This document shows, one piece after another, positions 24,820 through 35,500 of a DNA stretch of 64,000 bases. Source of the DNA: Gymnopilus junonius (taxonomy: Eukaryota; Basidiomycota; Agaricomycetes; Agaricales; Galerinaceae); assembly GCA_015501075.1 (NCBI GenBank), contig JADNYJ010000016.1:1-64000 (forward strand), in the 5' to 3' direction. How positions within the stretch are numbered: position 1 is the first letter of the stretch; every line of letters begins with the position of its first letter. Under the pieces are notes generated by a model, which worked only from the letters and a program-made list of their open reading frames with translations, ran no database searches and was not told where the DNA came from. Both the position numbers and the translations under genes were made by a program.

Positions 24820-24969
24820 CTAGATAAGCCAGTTGTTGTCCATGCTGTCCTCTCTAAGCTGAGAGATAATGATTTCATCAATTTCAGGAGCAGCTAGCAG
24901 TCTGTAAAGAGCTGAGAAGGACAACAACAGAGTAAGGAGAAGGAAGGATTCAACAAGAAAGGCTGGCAT
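24820..24969 (-). CDS. Small single-pass membrane protein, 49 residues (X)
   Basis: MPAFLVESF, a hydrophobic helix (LLLTLLLSFSALYRLL), then APEIDEIIISQL and an acidic tail ending NNWLI. An upstream ATG is followed by a stop, so the start at 24969 is the only one in this frame. The related 50-residue frame in E1 has the same helix-YRLL-xPE-D-II layout. Both copies keep the stop at the same place. It may be a true small protein or the first exon of a larger one. Confidence 0.5.
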   Translation of the reverse strand: MPAFLVESFLLLTLLLSFSALYRLLAAPEIDEIIISQLREDSMDNNWLI

Positions 24970-25133
24970 CAGAGGGACATGGAAGCGAAGGAAGAGATGC
25001 TTATTTTTGGACTCTTACAGAAGCCAAGTTGAATATTTCTCAGCCTCCAGAGATTATTACAGAGCTTTGCAAGACATCTATCTATTGACTGAACAGAGGA
25101 ACACATATGTATATAGGATATCTAACATAAAAT

Positions 25134-25954
25134 TCAATCTTCATAGTAAATTTCCCAAAGAGTCCTTCTCCTCTGAAGGCATCCTTGTAGAGACTTCATT
25201 TGAAGAGTCACTGCATTAAGACGCCTTGTCAGCCGTCTCCCTCCCTCAGACCTCTTGTCAGGGTGCCACCGCAGCAGATGTTGAAGGCTGTGGTATTTAT
25301 CAGAAAGAATGATAATTTTTGCCTTGAGGGTGACCACTTTATTCTGCTTATCAAACGGCTTGCGAGAGCGGACTCTCACCCCCTTCTGCAGAGGTTCTGA
25401 AAGATGGAATGGGGAAAGGAGCTGCTGAGAACTGACAGGCTGTGACCCTTCTTGCAGACGCTGAGGTGTGAGAGGCTGAGAGGCTATGAGTTGCTGAGAC
25501 GAAGATTCACAGCGTACAGTGGAGCTGTCTGCTGTAGATAGAAAATTGTTGGCCTGTTGCTGGACCTCGTTAACTGTATTAGAATTTGATACGGTTGGAG
25601 GGATGACTTTAAGTAGAATGGGGCTTGAACTCTCATTCGTTGCGTGATGCCCAGAGGAAGGCCAATCATAAAAAATGTTGGGATGAGGCGTGAAACCTTC
25701 AATACGCTAAACATGTACTTGAATTAGAAGCTACTTAATATGAATGAAAACATTACATGTACCTGATATCCAAAATCCTCAGCATCACGATTATGCGCCA
25801 AGTTGAACTCATTGATGTTGGGATAATTGCCAGGCCCAATGAAGGGAGAAGAGTACTGCCTCTCAGAGAGAGGAGCTGGAGAACTTTCCCCAGAAACACT
25901 TGAGGGGACTTTCTCTGCAGCAACAATCATAGAGAGAAGGAGGAAGCTCGACAT
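25134..25954 (-). CDS. Accessory gene of the element, X copy
   Basis: Two exons: 25763-25954 (64 codons, start MSSFLLLSMIVAAEK) and 25134-25706 (190 codons plus stop). The intron has GTACAT...TTTAG edges and leaves the phase intact, giving 254 residues. The N-terminus is hydrophobic and may be a signal peptide. The middle is Gln/Ser-rich (LTPQRLQEGSQPVSSQQLLS). The C-terminus is basic and helical (RSRKPFDKQNKVVTLKAKII, WHPDKRSEGGRRL, TLWEIYYED). E1 has a broken orthologue. It lies upstream of the transposase on the same strand, a constant position. No known domain. Confidence 0.6.
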
Positions 25955-25989
25955 GGTGGTGTGGAAAGACGTTAGATGCTGATTGTATA

Positions 25990-26200
25990 AGTTGTTTGTC
26001 TGCCCAGAAGGGTAGTGCCATACGTGTTAAGACTGCCAGGGTCGCATTGTCAGAGACGTAGGTGGGAATGTCGAAGGGAAAACTTGACTTTTCCTTCCAC
26101 TTTCCCAGAGAGAGTGTAATCAACAAACAGTTTAAAGCAAGACGCGTGAAGACGGACGCATTAACATGGGTCAGAGAAAGTCACGTGAAAAGAAAAGCGT
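25990..26200 (-). promoter_or_regulatory. Repeated upstream block, first copy in X
   Basis: Minus strand: TTTGTTGATTACACTCTCTC then TGGGAA-GT-GAAG and GACTTTTCCCTTC, with a CACGTGA core further upstream. The same order is found at 29900-30070. It immediately precedes the accessory gene start, so it probably includes that gene's promoter. Confidence 0.4.
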
Positions 26201-26439
26201 GTCTGAAATGACATCAGTCTACCGTAGTTGAAGCTCTAATAGTTGGTAATGAACTTTCTGAGTCAGTCAAACCAGCAAAGTAAGATTTAGACATGAAATT
26301 TTTTAGCCATTGATTGAAAACAAGACATTTTGCTGAGGAGGCAGACGGGACATGCCAGGTGAGGTGCCAGGTGTTGCTTGTGAAGGCATCAACCAGGCAG
26401 ATTCATGGCCGAGACTGTTGTTGCGCTTTCATTCTTCAT

Positions 26440-28071
26440 GGTGCTGCTTGATCTCTTCCTCTCATTTGCGGAACTCTTCTTCTCCCTTGACCTGATTCCA
26501 TATCCTGGTTTGCTCTTCGACTAACCAAGGGTCGAGATTGTAAAGCTCGTCTTCCTGACGTCGACGTTCAGCCTCCTGCTGTTGACGTTTGGTCTCCTGT
26601 TCAAGACGAGCCCTATCAGCTTTGATCTTCGCTTCCTCTTGCCTTGCTGCCTCTCTCTTTGTGTTCTCTGCCTTGATTCGAGCCTCCTCTGCACGTCACT
26701 TCTCCTCCTCTTCCAACTTCTTCGCTTGCTGCTCTTTCCTCCTCACATCGTCCTCCTTTCTCTTCGCCTCCACTTCATGCTGCTTGACTTCCTCCTCACG
26801 CGTGAATAAAGCAGCCTCCCGCTCCCAGATCTCTTTCTCCTTCCTCCGCGTCTCTTCCTCGAGCTTCTGGTATCCAGGTAAGGTTAAGGCTTGGAAGCTC
26901 TGTTGGACATATGGTACCGATCTTCAGCGAATGACGATTTGGATGAGAGAGGTCTGAGATTGGAAGAGGAAGTCGCGTACTGCATGGTCGCTGACGATGA
27001 CCCAGCTGAGCGATGGCCTGAAGGTCCTATAGATTCCTCGTGATGAAGGGCCGCTACATCGACAGGGCTCGGCCGACTCTCTCATTGCCTGGCAGGTCGC
27101 TTCTCTCTTTCACGTAATTTGTCACCGGATTTGCATCTCTCGTGCTCATAGTTCTTGTCATTATTGCGTTCCGAACTGTCAAGAGGTTCTTCTGCTAGAA
27201 CATGGTCCTCCTTTTCGGGTATAGTTTCTGTGATAGAAGGCCGAATACTATTGCCAGATCCAGTAGACCTCATACTTGCAGTGCTGCCTCATCTCCCAAG
27301 GATGTAGGGTTTGGGGGGCATGTCGCTGTCCTCGGCAGCAGAGATAGTCAGTTTCCATACCTCGGGTTTGGGAGGAGACCAGCCAATGCTGCGGTCAGAT
27401 GCAACAGAGCGGATGGAGCCCGATGAATGACCCAGAGAACCTTCCCACCTATCAGGGGTCACTGGAGGTTTGTCGACAGGTGGTTTGCTACGAGAGGGTT
27501 GAGATTGAGATAGTTCGTCTGGCTCTTCGACGACGTCATGCGATATCCAGGGGTCGGCAACGGAGGGTGTTCATGAGTTGGTCCATGAGGGCGGGGTACT
27601 GGGGGGTGCATGTCCATCCTGATCATGAGATAGCATGCTCCTCGAGTCCGAAGGACGATGGGCACTGCATGTTGGAGGGGGAACTGATGACTTCTCGCAT
27701 TCTTCCTGGTGCTGCGGGGGTTGGGGTGGAGGTGGCTGGGCCGGAACTTCGACATGAGGAGCCTCGTTCACAGGTGCAGTCCGCCCGCCAGGTGGCCATT
27801 CCTCTGTGGGACTCTCTCCAGGATTCCTTGGCACAGAACTTTCAGCACTCTGTTTGATGCTATTCATGATGTTCTGCTGCTCCTCGAGTATGATACTCTT
27901 CCAGTTCGGATTCACTGGGGCACCAGCGGCCCAGCGGCGTTGGGAGCGTTCCCATTCAAGCTCTATTGTATAGCCTGGTCTGGGATACAGAGAGAGCCTA
28001 AAAACAAAGGAGGGAGAGATGCAGTCAGTCAGGTAAGGCCTATGAGCTCCAGTCCAGGTCAGAGAAGCCAC
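26440..28071 (-). pseudogene. Coiled-coil protein gene, decayed (X)
   Basis: A near-continuous minus frame is interrupted by stops. The upstream part encodes PGYTIELEWERSQRRWAAG and a Pro-rich region (PAQPPPPQPPQHQEE). The middle is polar (ETIPEKEDHVLAEEP). The downstream part is a long charged helix, EEARIKAENTKREAARQ and ETKRQQQEAERRRQEDELY, typical of coiled coils. At least four in-frame stops lie in the downstream half. The plus-strand frames at 26582-26957 are only its antisense. It may correspond in position to the small coiled-coil gene of E1, but the sequences are not clearly alike. Confidence 0.45.
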
Positions 28072-28204
28072 TCACTTCGTCTCTTTTGACTACAAGTCTC
28101 CGGCAGCTACACGACCACCCAATGGCGAAGTCCTGGATCATGAATCACCCCTCGTCAAGCTCTATACAGCTCGCCAGGGACCTGGAAGCTCACGACCTTG
28201 ATTC

Positions 28205-28650
28205 GGGTTCCGCGATCGCCGAATATGAATGAATATCTCTTGATTTGGACTTTCTGTCAGCCGAGAGGTCATAGGGCATGGCTGGAGCTCTCGACGGCTG
28301 GCTAGGAGACTAAATGGAGCAGAGGCATGAGCAGTGTGGCTGAGGAGGGAGTCAGTTCAGTTGCTCGAGGCCCACTTTCAGCTGGAGGCATTCCTAACCT
28401 TGCATCTTTCGGCTCGTCATAGGGAGCTCGCTGTCGACCTGAAAGTCAACAGCTCACCTATCACTCCGCGATCGCCAAATATGAATACTGTCCATATTTT
28501 CAAGGCATTCAGCTCGTTAGGGACTGGAGAACTTACATGTTTGACTACCGCTCTGCGATCTCCGAATATGGATAGCTCAAGACTTCACCTTTCAGCCTTC
28601 AAGCAAGGAACAGCTCACTTGCCGCTCCGCGATCTCCGAATATGAATATT
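28205..28650. repeat. Spaced repeat with GCGATC-CC-AATATG core
   Basis: Four copies of CGCGATCGCCGAATATGAAT or a close variant, near 28211, 28468, 28552 and 28627. The last three are 75-84 bases apart, with AGCTCA and TCACCT words recurring between them. Partial tandem array, no coding signal. Confidence 0.6.
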
Positions 28651-28854
28651 GTCAAGATCAAGATCTCGACCCGTGGATGTCGAGTACCTTCCTCGCCATT
28701 TGGTAGGGCCCGGGGTTGGCAAAGATCTGTTTTGGCTTCACCGGAGCATTATGCTGCATTATGAATCAGAAAATGAATCACCGAGCAGGTCAGAGACACT
28801 ACCTTTCCTGATGGACAACTCTGAAGTCATTGTGCACTAAAAGGATATTTTCAG

Positions 28855-29195
28855 GCTTCAGGCCGGTATTCAAAAACGAAGGATAGTGCCTTCAAACAAC
28901 CCATGCATACGTTGAGTTCAGTGGTAGGGTATCCATTCAGAATGGTCAGTATGCAGGTGAAAGGACCACAGGTTCTTGCAATGATGGCGATAGCGACGGT
29001 ACTGCACACTCGACTCTGACGCTCTTGCACTCGCAAGTTGGTGAATGGCCAGACGAGGTCGTCGAGCCTGTATGACACAAGTGCTCTCCATAAGAAGGGG
29101 AAGGATCTTGTCGAATAGAGGGCCTGCGCCAAACTCGCGAGCCTTATCGGTGATCTGGTGAAGGGCAGTTTTACGAAGTGCCGTTGTTGAAGGAA
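28855..29195 (-). pseudogene. SF3B1: SF3B1 (HSH155) fragments captured by X
   Basis: SF3B1 is the HEAT-repeat core of the U2 snRNP SF3b complex. The first block reads [20 protein letters not shown] and continues [12 protein letters not shown], a well-known conserved stretch of the early HEAT repeats. After a frame change, [10 protein letters not shown] follows. It then jumps directly to [40 protein letters not shown], which belongs several hundred residues further on in the normal protein. An internal deletion plus a frame change makes this a nonfunctional piece. It is about 115 codons of a normal 1200 or more. Alternative readings are unlikely given the length of match. Confidence 0.8.
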
Positions 29196-29599
29196 AGACA
29201 CATCATTGGTTGCACCAGCTTCCCTGACATCATCCGTAGTGGCAGCGCTTCAGATAGTAGCTTAAAGGAACGGCTTCAGTTAGTGTCAAGAAAGAAAGGA
29301 AAAGTGTTACTCACGATACATCGAGAGGGCACCGCGAGTTGGTATTGCCACTTCGATCGCAGCCTCGAAGTATAACGACGTTGGAGAGGTGCGATCCGAG
29401 GAAGGGAGTAGGGCCATGAGAGCAGGTGGGTATGGAAGCCTGAGAGGCAGACCTTCGTCACTTAGAAGAGGGTTAGCAATGTTGAAGACAGAAGGAGATG
29501 TGCAAACTTACCAACAAGGGATGGGGAGGCAGCTACAGGGCAGCTACTCGAGTATGAGACCATCGCACATCGAGCACAATACCAGTCGCTGAGGGGAGC

Positions 29600-30070
29600 A
29601 GGGAAGATGACAAATGACTAATGGACTAAACAGAGATGGGTCAATATACTGCAAAACAGAATTATTTCTTTCTTACCTACCTCATTGATCAGCGAGCTCC
29701 ATGACTTTCCCGACCCTCCATCCATGGCTGCGACTCCCTCGATGCAGTCTTGCTTGATCATGTGCACAACGAGATCTGAAGGTGATGACATCGAGCACGG
29801 ATGTTGCCTTTCGAAGGGGGCGAGTCGACTTAGAGTATGGCCATGCGGCCTTGCAGGGATTCGGAAATCGGGCATTATGTCATAGCCGGTACATGCCTTC
29901 CGGGTCCAGAGGATGAGGAGGTGGGAAAGTTGAAGGGAAAAGTCGGTTTTCACTTCAACATTCCCAGAGACAGCAGGGATTAAACAAAGCTATGAGGACA
30001 AGAAGAAAGACGCGACCCGCATTGGTGAGTGCATGACCCAATTAAACCACGTGATTTTTCTGACAACGTG
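29600..30070 (-). other. Repeated upstream block and short frame, second copy in X
   Basis: At 29900-30070 the minus strand repeats the block at 25990-26200 (TCTCTGGGAA, GACTTTTCCCTTC, TTCCCACCT, CACGTG). The following frame (29618-29953) contains MSSPSDLVVHMIKQD but nothing recognisable. Probably a duplicated promoter fragment joined to decayed sequence. Confidence 0.35.
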
Positions 30071-30079
30071 CCTTGTCAC

Positions 30080-31050
30080 AAGAATTGATTTCGACTTCGA
30101 GTCTTATCTACCTCCTCCCTAACCTGTTCCGATGCCCTGGGATTGATGACACCCCACTACACCTCTCCTGAAGGCCGAGCGGAAGTCACGATAGATCTCA
30201 ATCTACCTTGTTGTTGCCAATGTGTATGGCGGCTGCAGAATGTCGAAGGATGGTGGCTCGAATGTCCAGGGCAATGGGTAAGTTCCTCTCTGCATAGGCC
30301 TGTATGTGAATACTTACCCCACATAGCTCGCTCTCGGTGCTTGACTGGCTTATCAGTCGTGCTATATGTGTTTGCCGATAACGGGAACCACGCAGAACAT
30401 GGGCAAGTGGATTATTGGGACATGGTACGCCTCTTTCACTATCCGGTGCTACCTTAGTCACTTTGCTGTTCTGATCCTCTCTGAGCAAGATTAACGAAGT
30501 TCGATAAAGATCGTAGGGATCTCAGGTCTGCATGGAGTTGCAGGACATGCAGGAAGATCTCGTATGTTACTTGGTAAGCCTTTTCTTATTCCAATACATC
30601 TCTTCGTACGGCTCACCCTCCTCCCTTGCAGGCTTTATGAACGTGGTTGCACTTGTTCAGGGATCCGTGGCCACCCGTGTCGCAGCCTACACCTGCAGCA
30701 TCACTGGAGCTTGCAACACACGCAGCCGCCTTTTCCTTGCAAGGTCTTGTAGACTCTGAGTCGCCGAGAGCAGTGGAGATCTCCTAGATCCACAGAATGA
30801 TGGCAGAGATGTGCTGGGACAAACAGCGATCTTCCGGGCGAGGGATCATTGACCTGCAAGCCCTACACTTGTGCCCTTCGCCTCCCACTAGTCTTCTGGC
30901 CAAGAGGCCTGTCTGCGCAGAGGTAAGCAGAAAATTGTTATGATACCACTTGATACTTGCTCCTCTGCACTTCAGCCACACCTCCCGCTTCGCAGTCAAC
31001 ATCTAGAGCACCACTGCAGCCCCAGACACACGCCGCGACTTCCTCTGTTC
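30080..31050. other. Stretch without a supportable gene
   Basis: Short overlapping frames on both strands (30143-30457, 30532-30759 and 30784-31002) contain some Cys/Trp-rich words such as CCCQCVWRL and HKCRACRSMI. None joins into a known domain. Confidence 0.3.
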
Positions 31051-31058
31051 GCTCTGCT

Positions 31059-31770
31059 TCACGCTCTGGGTCGCCGAGAGTGGGTGGCCTTGACATCCGG
31101 GAAATCCGGCTCTTCTTCCACTTCCTCCTCATTGTCCCCGTCCACACCAACAATGCCAGTAGCTGCCTGGGGTGGAACGACCTCCGCCGGCATGTCATCC
31201 ATGTCCATGGTGTACTGCTGGCCGGGTCTCCGGCGGCCGCCTTTGCGACCACCAGCACCAGCAGAGGGAGCAGCAGCACCATCAGCGGCGGCCATCGTAA
31301 CCTCCGGAGCTTTGTACAGGTTGATCCCCTGGCGCAGCTCCAGGTCCTCCTCAAGATCCCTCAAAAACAGCTCATAGTCCTGCTCAACCTTCCTCTGGTC
31401 CCTGCCTCCCATCCGTCCAATCGCACCCCTTGCCCCACTCGTCTCCCCCTCCTCCCCAGCCTCTTTCGCGATACTGCGCAACTTCCAGTTCCGGGGCCTG
31501 TTCTTCTTCCTGTGGTTCGGGTGGGTCTTCTTCACGAGGATGAGGTCCAGGATGCGGTCAGCGGGGAGGGAGGCGAAGTGGTCCGAGTTGAAGTTGGCAT
31601 TGGTGAGGAAGTACCCGAGGGCAGTGTCGCCTGGTTGGAGGATTGCACTGAGGTGTGTGTGGGTGTGGTAGACAAGGGAGGTGCTGCCCGAGGCTTTGTA
31701 GTACATCATGTCGGGCATCGACGTACAAGCCCCACACCCGCATCCTCGCCTTTGGGTCATCTTCTGGACA
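31059..31770 (-). pseudogene. NMD3: NMD3 C-terminal fragment captured by X
   Basis: NMD3 is the adaptor that links the 60S ribosomal subunit to the CRM1 exporter. The minus frame contains ILQPGDTALGYFLTNANFNS, FASLPADRILDLILVKKTHP, NHRKKNRPRNWKLRSIAKE and DYELFLRDLEEDLELRQGIN then LYKAP, the conserved C-terminal part of NMD3. The acidic tail (GDNEEEVEEEPDFPDV) fits the family too. The N-terminal zinc-binding region and core are absent (about 230 of about 500 residues remain). Coding quality is high and the frame is uninterrupted, so capture may be recent. The large plus-strand frame 30957-32042 is its antisense shadow. Confidence 0.85.
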
Positions 31771-32578
31771 AGAGCTGTGCCTGCAAGAAAGGTGAGCAAA
31801 AGATTTCCATGGTTCGAACCAGTACTCACTTTCTCTGCAATTTAGGCACCTCTCTCACCTCACAGACCACGTCAACCGCAATTCACAAGGTCCAGCCGCT
31901 CACAATGAGGGAAGAGCTCCCGAACCTTCACGGAGCAGCGAGGTCTTGTTGCTGCCTTCCAGCTCGACCAAATCATGGCAGGGAGGGTTGGGACAACCAC
32001 AGACATGCCCATGCTCCTCAGAGGGTGTCAAGAGGGAGCTAGATGAAATGGTAAGCCTCTGACTGGAACCACGGTGAATGAGTTCTCATCACTATCACCT
32101 ACACCCTCTTAGGCGTGTCCTTTCGGACCCCGCAGACACCAGACCCTCCCGACGAACTCCAACGTCTTCCAGCTCCTGTCAACAGTGTTGGAAGTGACCA
32201 GAATAGGCCTGACTGCTTGCTGGTCTTGGGACGTGAGAGCAGCTGATCCGCGACCTTCCTGGGATGGCAGCGTTTGTCCTGGACCTCTGAGAATGCAGGA
32301 GGAAGATGAAGGTCCAGGATGAGTGGTTGAGGGGTCGAGCTCCAGCACCACGTTGAGATGCTCGCCTCTTACCCTTTGGCACAGTTGGATTCCTTTTCTG
32401 CACTTTTTGCCAGGATCTATTTTTCATTTATAATGTAGATTAAAGTACCTGAATGTGATATTCGACTCTTGCTACAATGGACAAATGCTGTTAGCGCGGG
32501 AATGTGATGTGTCGCGTCATTTGTTCCATTTTTGGCCTCAACGTATGTTTCTCTTTGCTCTACCAAATTGATAACTCA

Positions 32579-35500
32579 ATGTCTTCCATATCTCTCTCAG
32601 CTTCCGACGTCCTTCAGATTGTTGCTGCACTTCAAAATTCTGCTCGACATGATGGTCCTGAAGAATCCCACTGTGCCCTATTGGCCCAGACATTTGAGCA
32701 GGCAATTGACACCACCTTTTTTTCGGGGACTGGGTTCTCTCAGGCAGTGGTTTCATTTTCAGCTGGAATTCCTAATGTACCAAATGAACTTCAGGTATGC
32801 CAGCTTGTATATTCACTCAGTGAAATTCTGACAAGAGATCTGCTCCAGATGTTTGACTTCGGCCAACCCACGTCTGTCATACAGAGTTCGTGCTCGATGT
32901 CACACAGCACTTCCCTCGGAACCGTATCAGTGCTTGACAGGATCGGAAACTATTCCTTAAACTTAGAGCTTCCGCAACGCTACAGGACCGGAGCCTTCCC
33001 TGCTTCAACGGGACTGGGATTATCCAACACAATCGGACATGCTTCCGAGAACACTGACTTTATGCTCGGCAATTTCGTTTTGACATCCTGCACACCAGAT
33101 CAACTATGGTTTCCTCCTAATGCCTTGGAAGATGATTTCATGTTAAGAAATTACTTGGTATGCTGTCAACCCTTTGAACTGGAAAATTGAACTCACATAT
33201 TTTTCCAGACTTCAAACATATCCAATGGTCTGGCTGAGGATATCGTGTCGCCTATGGAAACCATTAATCCCAGGTCCCTATTACCTATGTCATGGACTAA
33301 TGATGCCAACTCGGAGCAAACTACAGTCTACGATGGAAGTTTCCATACCGATTTGGATCCTATGAATGACCAGGACCGGGTGCAGGAAGAGCCAGACAAC
33401 GGTTTAGGACAAGAGAATACCCAGGAACTCTTGAACTGGCTAGAAATGGGTAACGGATATGTCGATCCCTTCCGTCAGGGGAGACAGGGAGGTGGTGGCA
33501 GAGGTAGGGGTGGCGGTGGTGGAGATGGCGGCGGCGGAGGCAGCAGAGGGAATGGGAATGGGAATGGAGGTGGTGGTGGTGGTGTGGTGGCGGAAACGGT
33601 GGTGGTGGTGGTGGAAATGGAGGTGGTGGTGGGTGGAGGTGGTGGTGGTGATAATTGCCATGGACGTGGGGGAGAGGTTTTCCGCGACAATGGTCGACAA
33701 CGCCGACGTGCTGATGCATGGCTGCAAGACCCTGCACCCGATGAGAATGCCATTGACGACTTAATGAGACCCAGTAATGATGAAGGGTCAGTCTCTGGGC
33801 ATTCTGAAGAATCTGACCAGGACGATCCCATGGATTCTGAAGAGGAATCCAGCTCTGAGCCTTCGGGTGCTGCTCGCCATTGTGGTCCACCAACATATTC
33901 AAATGCTAGCAGTATCCCAGTGCCCGAAGAGCCTCCCCAAAACTTCGTCTTCCGACAATTCTTCAGAGCAATATGCGCATATGCAGAACAGTGTATCGGA
34001 CCTGATAGAGAGTCAGCGCGGCCTATCAAAATCCTGAAGCTGATATGTGGTCATTCCTCAGCTGCTGAATATTCGGCATTTTTCAATGGGATTGATAATG
34101 CACCTGCTGAATCCTGCCCACTCCAGCGGATACTTCATTTCACCAATGCTTGCCATGCTACAGAATGCCGAATCTTTGAATCAACTGGTGTATTATCTGA
34201 ATACCTTCAAGTTGGCTTGCTTAGTTCAACAGTGAGTCTTGAGTCGATGTCTACTTGCGTCACTAGGTCTCAAGCAATCTGAGAACAGATTCCTCAATGA
34301 AAATAAAGCTTATTTGCCGAGCGACCTAATCAACAAGCTGGCGCCTCTCACCACCTTGACCAAGGAACAATTAAGAAGATTTCTGGCACATGGTGTAGCT
34401 ACCATCCGATTAGCTGGTGCAGGTATGATAATAACCTTACAAGTTAATGGAGTGTTCTGACCTGTTGTAGGATCGGTATACATGCTGATCTTCATTGCGA
34501 GTGCAAAAATCAAAACAGAACTTTCCTCTATAGATGGGGCGACAATCGGTGTTCTGGCTCGTTTCATTCGTTGTCCTACAGGTGAACACATAGCAGCATT
34601 TTTTTTTTGTTTCCCACTGATCTTTATTCAACAGAGGACAGTTCCCTCGGATGCATGATCAGGGATTCCTTGATACCTGCAATTGCACTCTTGCGAAAGG
34701 AGTACCTGGTCAGAATGACGGTGTTCTTTCCAGTGGCATTCCTACAGACTCTGTATATTACAGAGGACGTTAACTGCACTGACCTGAATGCCACTGATAC
34801 AATTCTGGATAACTTTTGCATGTTCAAGTATGTCTCCAATCATTCATTACTATCTGTCTTCTGAAATAGCTTGTCAAGTGATTTTATCAAAGCTAGAGAT
34901 TGGAAGAGCTGGCTTTCCTGTTACGACCCTGTTCTGTCAGTTCCCAAACCAATGGATCTCCTCAATACTGGCTTCTTCACTCCTATCAACCTCTCAACTG
35001 CTCTTGCAGTGGCTGAACAGAATTCCTCACCCTCGGACTCTCCATCTGCTCAGACTGGCAATGCCCCAGGAAATTTGCCTACACCCCCTAGAGATACATC
35101 TCCGACATCAGTGCCCGATGTAGAGGAGCCAACTTCTCCTGACTGGAACGCACCAATGCAGCATGAGAAGCTCAGGACATTCAAGGTCAATTTCAAGCCA
35201 AGACTGGCCTATAATACGAAGATTCGGTTCTCCAGAGAGAAAGAGAAGCGATTCTTAGATATGGAGGAACAGAGAAAGCTTGCAGACCATGCACCCTGGG
35301 CTAAAGACGTAGACGACTTCGAAAAACGAGTAAGCATTTGGATTTTCGAGCTCAGTTACTCAGAACGACTCATGCGAATGGAATATTCTAGCTCCGGAAA
35401 CAGCTGACATCAGGACAAAGACCAAATCTGGCAACCTATCTTGCTTTTGATATGGCTCTTGTGGATGGGTATGTTGTCATACCATTACTGCTACTGCATC

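Noticed and set aside
26582..26957. Leucine/serine-rich plus frames that look like membrane proteins
   Set aside because: They are the antisense of the charged coiled-coil coding on the minus strand.
30957..32042. 361-codon plus-strand open frame
   Set aside because: It lies opposite the NMD3 fragment, whose protein match is clear on the minus strand. The plus translation has no recognisable domain and is an antisense shadow.
33459..33902. Long Gly/His/Val-rich frames on both strands
   Set aside because: They come from the GGT/GGA tract within the dioxygenase gene, which keeps all frames open.
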